Shown: positions 1 through 21,550, counted from the first letter of the stretch. The stretch is DNA of 64,000 bases from Megaleporinus macrocephalus (GCA_021613375.1 CM038711.1:16237076-16301075), one strand, 5' to 3'. Notes: a model not told the origin generated them from the sequence alone. Numbers and translations: made by a program.

Positions 1-295
1 ATATTTTTTCAATAAAAGATAAAATAATGTTACCATATGTTTACAAAGCTAAATCTTTTGCTTTTTTTACAGCAATATCTTTCATAATATTAATGAATCT
101 CCAAGTTAGCTGTGTTAGATAGTGGTTTTCCTTAGCTTTAAAGATCTCTGGTTTTGGGGGTAGGTGAAAGTTTTCTAGTTTGCCTTTCTTGTTGTATTGA
201 TTGAGAAATGTCAAAAAAGGTGTCCTAGGAGGATCTGTAAGACTACATCATAAATTTTGTCAGAATAAATGATTAATGCATGTGTCTCTGGTCAG

Positions 296-3200
296 GTGAG
301 TTACAGTCTGAGGCGGCTGACTGCACTCCAGTCTCAGAACTTGTACATCGGACCCCAGCTAAACAAGGAGCTGTCCCTCACACAGCTGTTTCCTGGAATG
401 AGTGCTGAACCGGATCCAGTTAAAGGGGGCCTACATGTAACAAACTACTTCACATACAACTGCCTCTGTGTAAGTTACATTATAGCTGTATTACGACTAA
501 AGCATGTGTGTACAGAGATGTCAATAATAAAGTATATTTTTGAGGTTATTCATTAATTGACATTAATTTGCTTTGTGATTGCAACCACAGAAAGATTACA
601 GAAAGAAATATATGGACATCTGTGTTAACCATCAGTTTGGGGCACAGCTTGCATGCATTCACTGATCACTTCATTAATTACACCAACCTTTATCTACACT
701 CCATCTACATGTCCAGGTCATGGGTGCACTTCGTAGTTCATCTCTGCCTGTTCAATCAGTTTTTGACCACTTGACGCTGTTAGCGTAAAATATTTGGATG
801 GCCAACTATTTTCAGCTCTGCAGTAACACTGAATTATCAATACAAAACTTCAGCAATGCTGCTGTATGTAATACATTCTGTAGCATCCGTGCATTCTAAC
901 AAACCACAAAGTCAATGTCACTGCGGCACTGAGAATGATCTACCACCAAAATAATACCTACTGAGTGTTGGTCTTAACTATTTACCGCAAGTTTACCTAT
1001 ATAGTAAATGTACCTGATATAATGACAGTAAATGTATGAAACCAAATTTCAAACAAGTTGGAACAGTAGGAGAAATACAACTAAAAAACACTTTGACCAC
1101 CCTGTTTAAACAAAAACAGTACATAAACAAGATCTGGTTTCATGTTATCAACATAATTTTTGGGTAAATATACCATTTATTCTGAAAATCCCAAAAAGTT
1201 TGGAGAGAAGCAATTTAAAACTAGGAACCTTGTAAAGTGTTCAAAAATCATATTAATAAAGGAGGTGATGTAATCCACCTGTTGTTATCTGTGCTGATCT
1301 TTGTTCAGCAGTTGGGTTTAAGCCTTTAAAAAAATTGAAAATTTCATAAAATTGCTACCTGTGATCTACACAAAAAACTGGAGTTATAAGGGTTGATATA
1401 ACAGCAACAGTATGTTTAAGCCAGGCTTGAATCTAAATCTTTTCTTTGTTCTCTGTGTGTGCTTCTAGGACTTTAAAGACCTGTATAGTGAATGTTTACG
1501 GATGTTTTGGAGCTGCCCTCATTGTGACCTGCACCTGCCCCTAACACCATTGGAGCGCATGCAGCATGAGGCCACCTGCAGTCCGACAGAAAAACAGCTG
1601 CCTGAGGAGGGTAAGATACAAGGGTGCATCTATAATCAGTTGTTGGGATTCTGTCTAAAATTTAAAATAAATGTAAATAAAATGACATGTAAGCTCATAT
1701 TTATATTTTATTCACAGTAGAACACAGAAGACATATCAGATGTCTTTTTAATAACAGACATTGTAACATTTTATGATTATTTAAGTCTTTTTAGAAATTG
1801 ATGGCAGCAACACATCCTAAAAAAGGACAACAAAAGGCTGGAAAACTAAGTGTTACATCTGGAGGCGCAATTTGCAATTAAGTCACATGACTGGGTATAA
1901 AAATGACAATAAAATCTCCTTGAATCCTTGATCCTTGAAAAAGCATTAAAGATGGGCAGAGGTTTACCAATCAGCAAAAGAATTGCATCTAAAAATTGTG
2001 GAACAATTTCAGAAAAATATTCTTTAACTTAAATTGCTAAGACTTTGGATATGCTACTATCTACATTACATATCAGAAGATTCCGAAAATCTGTAGAATT
2101 CCCTGTGTACAAGGGATAAAGTCAACGATCAATATTGGATGCTTGTGATCTGCAGCATTTAGGCGGCACTGCATTAAAAACAGGCATGCTTTCCAGCTTG
2201 TTATCAGTGCACAGTTCACAGGCCTGCATCTCTGATGGTATGGTGTTGCACTAGTGATAATGGTGTGGGCAGCTTACTGAAAAGGCACTATCAATGCTGA
2301 ACAGTATATAGAGGTTTTAGAACAACATATGCTCCCTTCCAGATGAAGCCTCTTTCATGGAAGGCCTTGCGTATTTGAGCAATACAATGCCAAACAACAT
2401 ACTGTGTCCATCTCAACAGCATGGTTTTGCAGAAGAAGAGTCCAGGTGCTGAACTGGCCTGCCTGCGGTCCAGACCTTTTACCAATAGAAAACATTTGAC
2501 GCATCATGAAACAAACAATCCAGCAATAAAGACACAGGACTGTTGAGCAGCTAGAATCCTACATCAGCCAAGACTCCCAATACTCCAGCAGTTGGTCTCC
2601 TCACTTCCTAGACTTTCACAGACAGTTGTTAAAAGATTAGGGGATGCTACACAGTGGTCAACTTGGTGGCCCGGTAACAACTTTCTTGAGATGCGTTGCT
2701 GCCATCAAGTTAATTTTCATGAAATGTTTAAAAGTCTCATTTTGGACATTTTAGCTGTTTACCAAAACATATTCAAGATACAATTCTATACTCAATATAG
2801 GCCTAAAGAGTAGACTCCCAGCTTTAATTCACATCTTAATTGGAGAAAGTTTTAAGGAATTACAGATCTTTAATATGTAGCTGCCTCTTTTACAAGGGGC
2901 CAATAATAATTGGACAGTTATCTCAACTGCTATTTCATTGGCTGCATGGGCTATTCTGCTGTTAATCTATTATCAATAAAGCAGGTAAAAAGTTAGGAGT
3001 TGATTCCAGGTGTGGAATTTGCATTTGGAAGCTGGTGCTGTGAACCCACAACATGCAGTCAAATAAGCTCTCAATGGAAATGAAACACACCAGCATTAGG
3101 CTGGAAAAAAAAAGAAAAATCTATCAGAGAGATGTTAGGAGTGGCACTGGATCACTAGTGTTTATTGATAATGTGACAGCTGGATGAATTCCAAATTCCA

Positions 3201-4007
3201 AAGGGATATACTTTTGCTCAGACGCAACCAAATGCAGCAAGGTTGATTGGACAGCACTTCACAGTACAGAAAGACAGTGACCCAAAACATACTGCAAAAG
3301 CAACTCAGGAGGTTTTTAAGGCAAAGAAGTAGAATATTCTGCAATGGCAAAGTCAATCACCAGATCTCAACCTGATCAGGCATGCATTTCACTTGCAGTA
3401 ATTGCCTGGCAAAACATCACAAAGGAGGAAACCCAGTGTTTGGTGATGTCCATGGGTTCCAGACTTCTCAACAAAGTATTAGAAAATGAACATTTTATTT
3501 ATAGGATTGTTACTTTGTCCAATTACTTTTTGGCCCCTGCAATGAGGAGGCTTTGTAGAAAAATGGTTGCAATTCCTTAATGTTTCAAAGGATATTTTAG
3601 TTCAACCCCTTGTATTAAATGTGAAAGTCTACACTTCTATTGCATCTAAAATCATTTTAAATCTAATGTGGTGGCATGCATAGCCCAAATCATGTAGATT
3701 GTATCACTGTCCAAACATTTCTGGGCCCAACTGTATGTGTTTATGTTCTAATGTGAATAAAATATGGGTCTTTGAGTTTTTGGATTCCCTGGTCGGACTC
3801 TTAATGGTGACTTTATTGTGAAACCACTGATGCCCACAGTATTCTGAGTTTTTTCATCTGTTTTTATATGCTTTTATAGACCCTGACAAGATTAAGGCTG
3901 TGTCCTCATCAAGTCTGACTAGGCTTTACCACTGTGATAACTGTAACAAAGACCTGGCTCTCACCTCCACTGAGATACTCAAACACAAGCGCCAGCACCT
4001 GTCCTGA
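296..4007 (+). CDS. dhx34: dhx34, 3' part (DExH-box RNA helicase DHX34, last three coding exons)
   Basis: Coding exons are 296-469, 1469-1610 and 3880-4007 (TGA at 4005-4007). Phases join as 0, then 1, giving the last 147 residues; the helicase core lies left of the window. The first exon reads [18 protein letters not shown] and later [15 protein letters not shown], the segment before the end of DHX34. The other two exons each hold a zinc-finger-like module, CPHC...H-x3-C (1522-1587) and CDNC...H-x3-H near the stop, both with 13 residues between the second Cys and the first His. DHX34 is an ATP-dependent helicase that promotes UPF1 phosphorylation by SMG1 in nonsense-mediated mRNA decay; this is family knowledge. 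The acceptor at 294-295 is followed by GTGAGT, so a start a few codons further in is possible. The last intron (1611-3879) is filled with Tc1-like debris. Confidence 0.9.
890..960. repeat. Fragment of foldback repeat family
   Basis: The text around 'gtcactgcggcactgagaat' followed by 'gatctaccaccaaaataata' matches the right arm of the foldback element at 33.6-34.4 kb. Only this short piece remains in the dhx34 intron. Confidence 0.55.
1785..2795 (+). mobile_element. Tc1-like DNA transposon remnant, degenerate transposase
   Basis: Lies in the last intron of dhx34. Broken pieces of a Tc1/mariner transposase can be read on the plus strand, including a segment equivalent to 'L(N/D)WPACxPDLxPIEN' near 2440-2490 and the downstream 'VEQLESY' segment near 2545. 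Frameshifts and stops interrupt all frames, so it is inactive. The same family recurs at 63125-64000; its terminal motif 'ccaaaaaagtt' recurs at 17.1 kb, and 1020-1260 may be another end. Confidence 0.7.
2880..3740 (+). mobile_element. Second Tc1-like transposon remnant
   Basis: A separate family from its neighbour. The fragments '[14 protein letters not shown]' (about 3275-3320) and 'QSPDLN' (about 3355-3375) of the Tc1 DDE domain can be read across frameshifts. Inverted subterminal motifs ggggccaataataattggac (left, about 2895) and tgtccaattactttttggcc (right, about 3517) match each other. The right end reads 'actgtccaaacatttctggg' close to 3735. Inactive. Confidence 0.7.
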
Positions 4008-4233
4008 ACTCTTTCTTTTGCTGCATAAATTACTTTGTCCATGCCTAGGCTTAAGATCAGTTCTACTGTACATTTTTTAAACTAAATTTAAGGACTTAAA
4101 TTACTCAAACAAATGAGATTTCCTGGTAAAAAAAAGTAATTAGTAGTAAATGTATTTGTAAATAGTGGTTGGAGTCATTATGAATGAGTTCATTTTTGTG
4201 TCAGATTTTGGTTACCTGTTTGGCCTACGTAAT

Positions 4234-4239
4234 AATAAA
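4234..4239 (+). terminator. dhx34 polyadenylation signal AATAAA
   Basis: AATAAA lies 227 bases after the dhx34 stop codon, in an AT-rich 3' UTR that contains no other full match. It is followed by a T-rich stretch (4258-4300), as expected of a cleavage region. Confidence 0.7.
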
Positions 4240-4350
4240 GTATTTCTACGAAAATTATTTGCCTTTTTATTTTAAAACCGGAAAAACTTTTTTTTTTTGA
4301 AAGCTTGTGCCTGCAACGGGCCGCCTTTTGGACAAAATCTTCATTTCGTG

Positions 4351-4372
4351 CTCTCTCTCTCTCTCTCATTTA

Positions 4373-4418
<46 letters not shown>

Positions 4419-4440
4419 CAGACAGACAGACAGACAGATA
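4351..4440. repeat. Compound microsatellite (CT)n-(TA)n-(CAGA)n
   Basis: CT dinucleotides, then about 17 TA units, then tandem CAGA units run without interruption just past the dhx34 3' UTR. Confidence 0.95.
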
Positions 4441-6269
4441 AAAATGCAAAGTGAATATTGTTCCAGCAGGTGGCGCTAATAAGTAACCCAAGATGAGAGC
4501 CAACAAGTCGTTTTCTTAAACGGACATGCTAGTCCAGCAGCATCTTCAAGAAAATATGATACAGAGGGCGAGCGTTTCATTAAAATATAGAATGAGGGTT
4601 TAATTAACGATACAAACCCACGATATGTAACACTTCAAAGCAGCACATTGGCACAAAGTTAGAGAAATAGGACAGCACAGAAAATAAAAACCCATCTTCA
4701 AAAAATAAATAATGAATCAGAATAAATATCTCATTAAATAAATAAACAGGTACTATATTCTCATTAATTACTTTTCAAACTAATAGATACATACATATTA
4801 AAATATGCACACTGGCTGAAACAAATGACCCAAAAAATAAAGTAAATAAGTACTCAGGTACGTAGTTACTTGAAAATCATATCTTATTGATTAATTAAAT
4901 CAAAAGGCACATTTATTAAGATGTACGGATGGGGCCTTCAAGGGTGAACTCATCTAGGAATTTGATGTGTCTTGAGGACTGTATTCCAGTGAGGCTAGTG
5001 ATGGTCTCACACTTGGACAGGAGAAAGTGGGCACAGGATTTCTGTCTTTGCATGTTTTTTCCCCAGTCTGTCACACTCTAACAACCTTTGTTCTCCTAGC
5101 TGATTTGAATAAATAATTTAGTTCCTATTCAACTAGACATTCTTTGACTGATAGAATTGGAGAACTGTCTCCAGTGGTGCATTAAAAAAACTTGCCCATC
5201 ACAGATGTGCTTGTGTCATGTTGATTTCCCTTCCTTTCCTTTCTTTGTCTTTTATACAGTAGGTTTGAGGTAAAATCTGTGATCCCAATCTAAGTCTTTG
5301 ATCCATTAATTTCACTTAATTCCTTAATTCTTCACAGTTAAAACATTCTCATTCTAAAATTACCTTTTAATTATTGTAATACTGGCAATGTATCTGTTAT
5401 ATATCTATATATATATGTGTGTGTGTGTGGGTGTTTTACGTTTCAGCCAAGGAAAACTTGGTTGCTGACAGTTAAATAAGATTACCTTTTGTCTTCTATT
5501 AAATGTAAATTCCTCAATTAAATGCATCTGGAAGAATGTACTCTTGCATGATTCTTTATAAAACTACTCCAAAGAGAAATCCAGATCATAGCACTGTCTT
5601 TAAAATGTCCCTTCACTCTTATTTCGTTTATCTTTTTCTCTCTAACTTCTCTTTTTTGCTCCCACACTGTCTCACTCTACAAAATTTTGAGATAAAACTA
5701 AGTAAATCAGAGGTAAAAGGGGAGTGTGTTCATTAAATTAATACATCCAAAAATTATCCAAACATCTCAATATGTCAAGTAAAATTTGATATACTAATAA
5801 AATTATGATAATCATACTTATTAAACAGCCTTTGTATTTTTTTCTTGTATTTTTCTTTCTAAATAAAAAAAAACTTTTGAAATTTAAACACTACATGTCA
5901 GTGTTCCCTTTAGTGCTTCACCTCTGAGCCCTCCCACCAGCCAATCAGAACTCAGAGAGGCTGGGAGTGGGAACAGTTCTCCTGCGCCTGCGTCTACATG
6001 GCTCTTGCCAGCTCACCAACAGTTGGCATCAATGTTAGGGTATTGGTAAATAAGAGTACGAGGGGAATGCAGCAGAGGATCTTGGGAGGAGGAAATTAGT
6101 TTTTTTTGTTTTGTTTTATCATGAAGGCGTATGAGAACTGTTTCTACAGCTGTTCCTCAAAATTACAATATCTCTGTGCTCCCTTCCCTCTCCCGCCCCA
6201 TCACAATCACCTCCCGCTTCCATCCCACCCTGCTCCGATCATCTCCCCCCCACCCCCCCGGGCCAGGTC
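4441..6269 (-). other. Convergent intergenic stretch with presumed spred3 3' UTR
   Basis: No coding exon seen. The stretch is AT-rich up to about 5880, with a short TA/TG run at 5402-5430. From 5890 to 6110 it becomes more GC-rich and holds a CCAATCAG box. Because spred3 ends at 6270 on the minus strand, at least the upper part should be its 3' UTR. Minus-strand poly(A) candidates are ATTAAA (5366-5371) and AATAAA (4912-4917); I cannot choose between them. Confidence 0.5.
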
Positions 6270-14951
<8,682 letters not shown>

Positions 14952-15330
14952 GGCTCGGTGTTGCTCGCCGATTCGAGCTGGCTGCCCCCCGGTCTCCTGG
15001 CTTTTTATTTCCCTTCTCACCAGAACACACGCGCGCGCTCACTCACTCAAACACACACACACACACGCACGCACACATACACACACACGCACGCGCGCGC
15101 GCGCACGCACGCGCGGGCATAAACACATACGCACGCTCACTCTCTTTCAATCGTGCTCACGGCTCTCATTATCTTATCTTTTTTTTGGCCACCTTTCTAT
15201 CGTTTCGGCGTATCAGGACGGGCTCGAGGTTGCAGCGGCCATTTTCCGCTGGCAGTAGCGGTAGCATCCCCCCCACCCCCCCGAACCTGCCTCAATCACT
15301 TCCTCCTTGCTTCTTTGCCTCTTACTCTAC
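14952..15330 (-). promoter_or_regulatory. Probable spred3 promoter and 5' UTR
   Basis: The region upstream of the spred3 ATG is locally GC/CpG-rich. On the sense (minus) strand it holds AAAATGGCCGC (15245 to 15235), a full match to the YY1/TISU-like consensus AANATGGCNGC that usually sits at or just after the start site of TATA-less genes. A CA/CG microsatellite (about 15023-15118) lies between this site and the coding exon. The transcription start cannot be fixed from sequence alone. Confidence 0.55.
15023..15118. repeat. (CA)n/(CG)n microsatellite
   Basis: Alternating purine-pyrimidine dinucleotides CA, CG and GC over about 95 bases, with Z-DNA-forming character, in the presumed spred3 5' UTR. 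Confidence 0.9.
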
Positions 15331-17184
15331 CTGCCGCGTTTCTATATGACCAACGTCAGCAGTCAGCAGCATATAACTGTAGATGACACCTAGTGCCCGT
15401 CGTATTCATATAATCGAATCCCGCAGATGAGATCAGGCGAGTACGTATTTCGGTTGCGAGCTGCAACAGCAATATTAACTATGGCTGTAACCAACGCTAC
15501 CCTGCAACTCAGTAGCTGTCAGGCTAACGCAGGTAGCCAGGATATGCAAACATAGAAAAGTGAAGAAATTAGAAGAAATTAGAAGCAAACCACCAACAAA
15601 GAAATTGTCCAGTATTTAATGGCATATAGCTAGGAGATAAAACCACATCAATTGAAGCCTACTTGAATGCATACAGCCGAGGCGGAAACTCCCGTTCAGC
15701 ACCTCGAACAGCTCCCAGCGTCGCAAAGCCGAAGGAGCCATGACAGAATTCTCACTAGTTTCCACTGGGCTGCCTCCATTCATTTACAACTCCCATTCAT
15801 GTTCAATGCGAGTCAAAGCAAACAGTCTGCCATTGATAAACAACCACATGCACATCACGGACTTTGGATCCTTCTTTTCCCGTCCAACAAAATACATTTG
15901 ATTTGTATTTTGCATTTTTATACAACTGCATTTTGCAATGGAGTGCACATTAGGCCACAGTATATCTAACATAACATATATGTATGTTTAATTGTATGTC
16001 GCGGTGTCAAACACAGTAAAGTGGATTTTTAAAATCGACATTAAATGCAAGCACGAGAGCCGGTTGTTTTCTTCGGAATTTCACCAACGTATTTGTACGT
16101 TAGAGCGTAAGGGTTTAAATTTTATTAAATCAAAAAAACATAAAAGACGACAGTGAAACCAAAACACAGTAAAGAAAACAGAAGCATGCTGACTTCCGTG
16201 AAGTGATTGCTCCTGCAAGGTGAGTGCAGCTAAAACTTAAAAGTCCTACTCAGGTTAACTACGTTAGCCTACACTGCGCGACGCTAGCCAATTTAGCTAA
16301 TTATAGTAAACGAAAGCAGGCTAGCTTGTGGGCTAGTGAATGATATTTGATTCTATGAAATGTAATTAAAATGCATGTCTACTTAGTGAGACATAAAGAA
16401 TTTTTCCACATAGCCATGCTACTTGGAAATCTTTTAATAAATATTTTGTTTAGTAGACTTACTTTGTAGAACATTGCCTACATGCAGACACCATACGTTG
16501 GATATCTTTCCTAGTGATGCATGACATGCATGTAAAACAACCATTTTCAGTAACTGCTCTTTTATGGAATATTAATTTAATATCATAACTTTTTGGACCT
16601 GGAATCTTTAGACTGTTTACTACATACACTGTAGTAGCTTATGTTATGTGCTCCCTGGAGGGCACTTTAACCTTCCTGTGGGCCTTGTGTGCTCTAAGGG
16701 TCCAACCACTGCAATACATAGTTAAATCAACCATATTGTGGCAGACATGAAAAACAAGTCTTACCTTTGATGAGGTAGCATAATCATTTGATTGGTCGTA
16801 AAATGCTGCCACTCAAACAAAACAAATCGAATTATATTATCCTAAAAAGTAAGCTTAATAAATAGTCCTTCCATATTTGACTGGGACGCTATGTATTTAA
16901 TCTGGGTAGATGGTATAAATGAATCTTATAAAGATTGAAAAAATAAATTACCAATCAGAAGCCCCTAATTTATGCATTAAATCACCCTTGGTGTTGCCAG
17001 GTGAAGCCCCACCCACTGAATTTTGAGGAATACATTTTTGCAACAAGTTTTCAAAGCAGGAAGAACCACTAACAGAAATGCAAGTACAACCATTTCCAAA
17101 AAAGTTAAGACACTGCGCAAAATGTAAACAGAATATAGTGCAATTATGTGCAAATAATTGAAATCCCATATTTAAATATAGGCC
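15331..17184. other. Intergenic sequence upstream of spred3
   Basis: No coding exon recognised. At about 17088-17175 the text 'catttccaaaaaagttaaga' matches the terminal region of the Tc1-like family seen at 1.8 kb and 63.1 kb, so a solo end is likely. Otherwise AT-rich sequence without clear structure. Confidence 0.4.
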
Positions 17185-20100
17185 TCAACCAACTACCCTA
17201 GCAGTTGGCGACTTAATCATCAGAAACATTCAACATCACTCAGCTGTTGTTGACTCAGTTTCTGGTGCAAGGATCTTGAACATTACACTGCAGCTTCCTA
17301 GTTTATTTAAGAAATATCTTTCAGTGGAGAGGATAATAATTCACGTGGGATGTAATGACATCAAAAACCAGAGCAAAGAACTGTCAAAAAAGGACTTCAC
17401 ATGCCTGCTATCCTCCATACAAGACTGTGGTAAATCTGTTTTTATTTCTGGACCAATTCCTTTACTAGGAAGAGGCTCATGTCATTTTAGTAGACTTTTA
17501 AACCTGGCTTCAGAATACTTGCTTCTCTCAAGACTTTTTAGACAATTTTAATCTCTTCTGGAATCGCCCCTCATTCTATAGATTTGATGGTATTCATCCC
17601 AATAGGTGCACATATTTTAGGACACTATGTTTTACTCTGTTTTTAATTTTAGATGACTACTCAAGACTTACAATGCAAATTCAGTTATACCAGTAGTCAT
17701 TAGTAGTAGTATTAACTTTTAATGTTTTTATTAATCCTGATAACCTTATACACATCAAGCCATCTCAAATTGCTCTAAAGCCCCAAGAAAATGGCACTGA
17801 TAACTCAATAACTAATTATGAAAGTTTAAAAAAAAGAAAAGGTTTAGATATAATCCATCTGAATATTAGAAGTCTACTACAAAAAGACAAAATAGATCAT
17901 CTTAAAATCCTGGCTGCACAGTCGGATCCCGATATAATAGTTTTAACAGGGACCTGGCTTAAACACTGTGTTGATGATAAAGATGTAGGTTTAAATATTT
18001 TTTCCTTCCATAGAAAAGACAGAGCTTCAAGTGGAGGGGGAGTTGCTATTTATACCGGATTAAATATTCAAACTGTTTTATGTGCAGTATCTAGAAAAAT
18101 GTTCTTGGCCCTCAAGGTTTCACTCAGAAAAAATAACTCTTTTGTTTTAATTGGGATATATAGGCCTCCCTCTGCCCCGCACTCTGCAGTCGAGGAATTA
18201 GCTTGTCTTTTATCCAAATTCAGTGATTCTGAATTGCTGGTCCTGGGTGATTTTAACAGCAACTGGCTTTCTAATGCATCCAATCACTCAAAGGAAATAT
18301 ATGGCAATCTTAACCTAACACAGTTAATCAGTGTGACTGGGTACTGTTATTCAGTGCTTATATTGCATCTGTCCCTACAATTTTAATTGCACTGTAACGT
18401 TCACACACTCTTTTTATTTTACACACTCGCATCACTGAGTGGGAGGAGGGGGTGGGCAGGTCTTCTACACCCCAGTCTCGTGCACCCCGCCGGGGGTGGG
18501 GACCGGCTGGCTGTTTGGGGCTGGATTGGCCGCTTCCCTGGGTTGCTGCTGGCCCGGTGCCGATATCCGCTCGCCCACACCAGGTATTCATGTACGTTCT
18601 GTGTGTGTGTATGAGTGTGCAACTGGCGTGTGCGACTGGTGTGTGCGACTGGGATGCATGGGCGTGAGTGTGTGGGTGCATGTGTGCGTGCGTATGTGTG
18701 TGCGTGGACAGCTGGGCCTGGGTCTACGTCATGCTGAGCCCGACACCTGTGTGGGACGCCCCGCTGGGCGTGTGGGTGCCTTTGGGTCCCTGGGTGCATG
18801 GCTGGACGTCTTGCCGTGGTCTCTCGCCCGCTCCCTTGGCGGTTGTGTCCTGGGGGTGATTTGGGCCTCTTTGGCGTGGGGGGGCTCTGCCGGGGATCAG
18901 GCCGCTCTTGGGCGCTTGGGGCCTCGGGGGCCGCATGCTCGGCTCATGCTGGGGGTGCCGGCTTGGGGAGGGGGTGGGCTGCTCATTGCTTCTTACTCTC
19001 TATACTCTGCCCTTTGTCTGTGGGGGCTTCTTCTGGCGTCTCCCTCCTTCCTCCTCTGTGGTGTGCACGCGGTGGCCATCGGGATGTGTGGCCTCAGGTC
19101 TTCTGAGTTCCTAATGGGCTGTGGATGGTCTGGGTCCCCTGGGTCCTTCCCTATCTGCCTCTGGATCCACGGGGGCATGGTTGCGGTTTCTTGCCCTCAT
19201 TATTAAGTACATTCCATGAAAGAGGCACATATATACACTGCTGCAAATAATAGAATTGTGTGGGTGTATATATGTATATGCATATGTATATATGTATATA
19301 TGTAAATATGTGTGTGTGTATGTCAGTATCTATATATATGTGTATGTGTATGTATATATATATGTGTAAATATATGTATGTATGTATGTAGGCATATGTA
19401 TATGTATATATATACCTTTTTTTCTTTCTTTTCTCTTTTCTTTCATTTGTTTGTTTATTTAGTTGTTTATTTATTTATTTATTTTCTTCCTTGAAGTTTC
19501 CTCTTTGTTTAAGGCCAGAAATAAAGCTTGGTCAATTGTTACATGCTCAGGGGAGAGATACCACTGGCATACCTTTGGCTTAATCAGAATATTATCTAAG
19601 CTTTATCACCAGCTCTTAAAACCCTCAACATTTCTGGAAAATAGTAAACACCCTTAAAAATATTTCCCCTACTTTCCCAACCAGAATTTTAGTCGGCAAT
19701 CAGCTGATTTCAGACAATAAGGAATTATGTCAAGCTTTTAACTCACATTTTGCCGCAGCTGGCCACATCTTTGATAGAAATGGCACACACCTATTGAATA
19801 AAACTTATCTCAACTGTACTGTTTCTAAAAGGCATGGTCTCCTCTCACTCCAGCCGTTTTCTCCATATTTAGTTGCTAATGCTTTAGCTAAAATCCACGA
19901 AAAGCTACTGGAGAAGAGGGGCTGGACCCCTTTTTATTGCATCTCGCAGCCCCAATTATTTTAGAATACATTTTATACAATTTTAACCTTTCAGTTTTAT
20001 CTTGCAGAATTCCCTGGGTCTGGAAAACAGCTCTTGTAATTCCTCTGCATAAAGGTTGTGAGGCAACAGATTTTAATAACTATAGACCAATCTCAAAACT

Positions 20101-21550
20101 ATCATGTTTAGCAAAAATTTTAGAATCTCTTGTGAACCACCAATTGAAATAATTTCTTCACAAAAATTCTGTTTTATCAAAATATCATTCTGGTTTCAGA
20201 GAAGGACACAACACTATCTCTGCTACGACACTGGTTTTAAACGATCTTTATTTAGACATGGACAAGAAGAAACATTGTGCAGCTGTTTTTATAGATTTAA
20301 CAAACGCCTTTGATACAGTTGATCACACTCTTCTTTTAAGGAATTTAGAAAAGATTGGCTTTGATACAACTGCTCTGTAATGGACCCAAAACTACCTCAC
20401 TGAGAGAAAGCAGTGCACGGCATTGAGTAATTTTAAATCAGATTTAGTTTGGGCATATGGCTGGATGATAAACTTAGTTTTAAACACACATAAATAAACT
20501 AATCAGTAAATGCAGACAGAAGCTGGGTTATCTTTATAGACACAAGTCCTGTTTCCCCATGCATGCCAGAAAAAAAATGCTAGAAGCGACTTTACTATCA
20601 GTGATCAACTATGGCGATGTTCTTTATTAGTATGCTCCCGCCAGCTCCCTCAAATTACTGGACCCAGTGTATCACTCTGCACTAAGGTTCATTACTGGAG
20701 ATCCTCACAGAACCCATCACTATAAGCTGTATGCAAAAGTCGGTTGGCCCTCGTTAACAGTACGAAGGGAAACGCATTGGTTGATTTTTATTTATAAAAC
20801 ATCATATTTATTTATAATACATCACTTCATTAATGAGTATAAATAACAGTAATTATCAGACTCGCTCTAGTGGTTGGATCAGCTGCCAGGTACCAAGAGT
20901 TTTTACTGAACTGGGAAAATCTGCTTTTAGCCACAGTGCACCAGCGAGCTGGAATCTACTATAGGAAACACTAAAACTTAGCTCGCTGGTGTCACTCAAT
21001 CATTTTATTTAAATATCTAACCACCTTCAGACAGCCTGTACCTGTTGTACTTAATCCTACTTATTCTTAAATTTCTTTGTCTTGTTTTATTTTTCTTTAT
21101 TATTTTATTTCTTTTATTATTTTATTTGAGGTAATTAGTTCTGTATTATTTTACTTTATTTTATTTTATTGTATTTTATTTTATTATTATTATTTTATTA
21201 TTATTAGAATATCTTGTTTTTTTCCTCTTAAATTTCTTTTGAACTATTTAACTTTTTTATTATTTGTAATCTCTTACCCTCTTTTTATCTTAATTTCTTA
21301 CTAATTAAATCTTAACTTTTATCTATTTTTTAGTATTATTATTATTTCTACTTTTATGTTCACTGTTCTTTTTAAATTATTGTTTAATGTATATTAGTTT
21401 ATTATTTCTTCTCAGATTTTTTTCATTTATAAATTAAAGTTTTTATTTTCTTTATATCAATCCCTGTCCATGTAAATGCTTGGCTACATTGAAAATGAGG
21501 GTTACCCTCAATGTACATCCAAGCTTAAATAAAGGTTGATTGATTAATAA
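17185..21550 (+). mobile_element. L2/CR1-type LINE, near full-length but decayed
   Basis: Three LINE modules follow in order. First, an SGNH-esterase ORF1 segment (17201-17610) with HVGCND and RFDGIHPN, the GxND and DxxH blocks. Second, an apurinic endonuclease segment (17840-18345): LNIRSL, then TGTWL, YRPPSAP and GDFN. Third, reverse transcriptase (19505-20460): PLHKG, NYRPISKLSCLAKILE and FIDLTNAFDTVDH. The YADD-containing catalytic part is missing, and stops occur in every frame. The 3' end carries 'aataaaggttgattgatt'. Esterase ORF1 plus APE plus RT is typical of L2/CR1 LINEs in fish. A GC-rich insert separates APE and RT. Confidence 0.85.
18385..19500. repeat. GC-rich insert with TG/TATG microsatellites inside the LINE
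   Basis: About 1.1 kb whose composition changes sharply from the AT-rich LINE around it. The left two-thirds (18430-19200) is GC-rich with repeated TGTG/GTGCG runs; the right third (19258-19412) is (TATG)n-like, ending in pyrimidine-rich tracts. LINE coding text resumes straight after it. A long open frame at 18439-19206 shows only low-complexity W/G/V/C-rich sequence and is not a credible protein. It is likely a separate repeat; family unknown to me. Confidence 0.6.

Noticed and set aside
17276..17551. Possible host SGNH hydrolase gene
   Set aside because: The esterase motifs are followed in order by endonuclease and reverse transcriptase, so this is ORF1 of a LINE.
18439..19206. 255-codon plus-strand open frame
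   Set aside because: The product is low-complexity W/G/V/C-rich, lies in a GC-rich repeat with overlapping open frames in other frames and on the other strand, and shows no domain.
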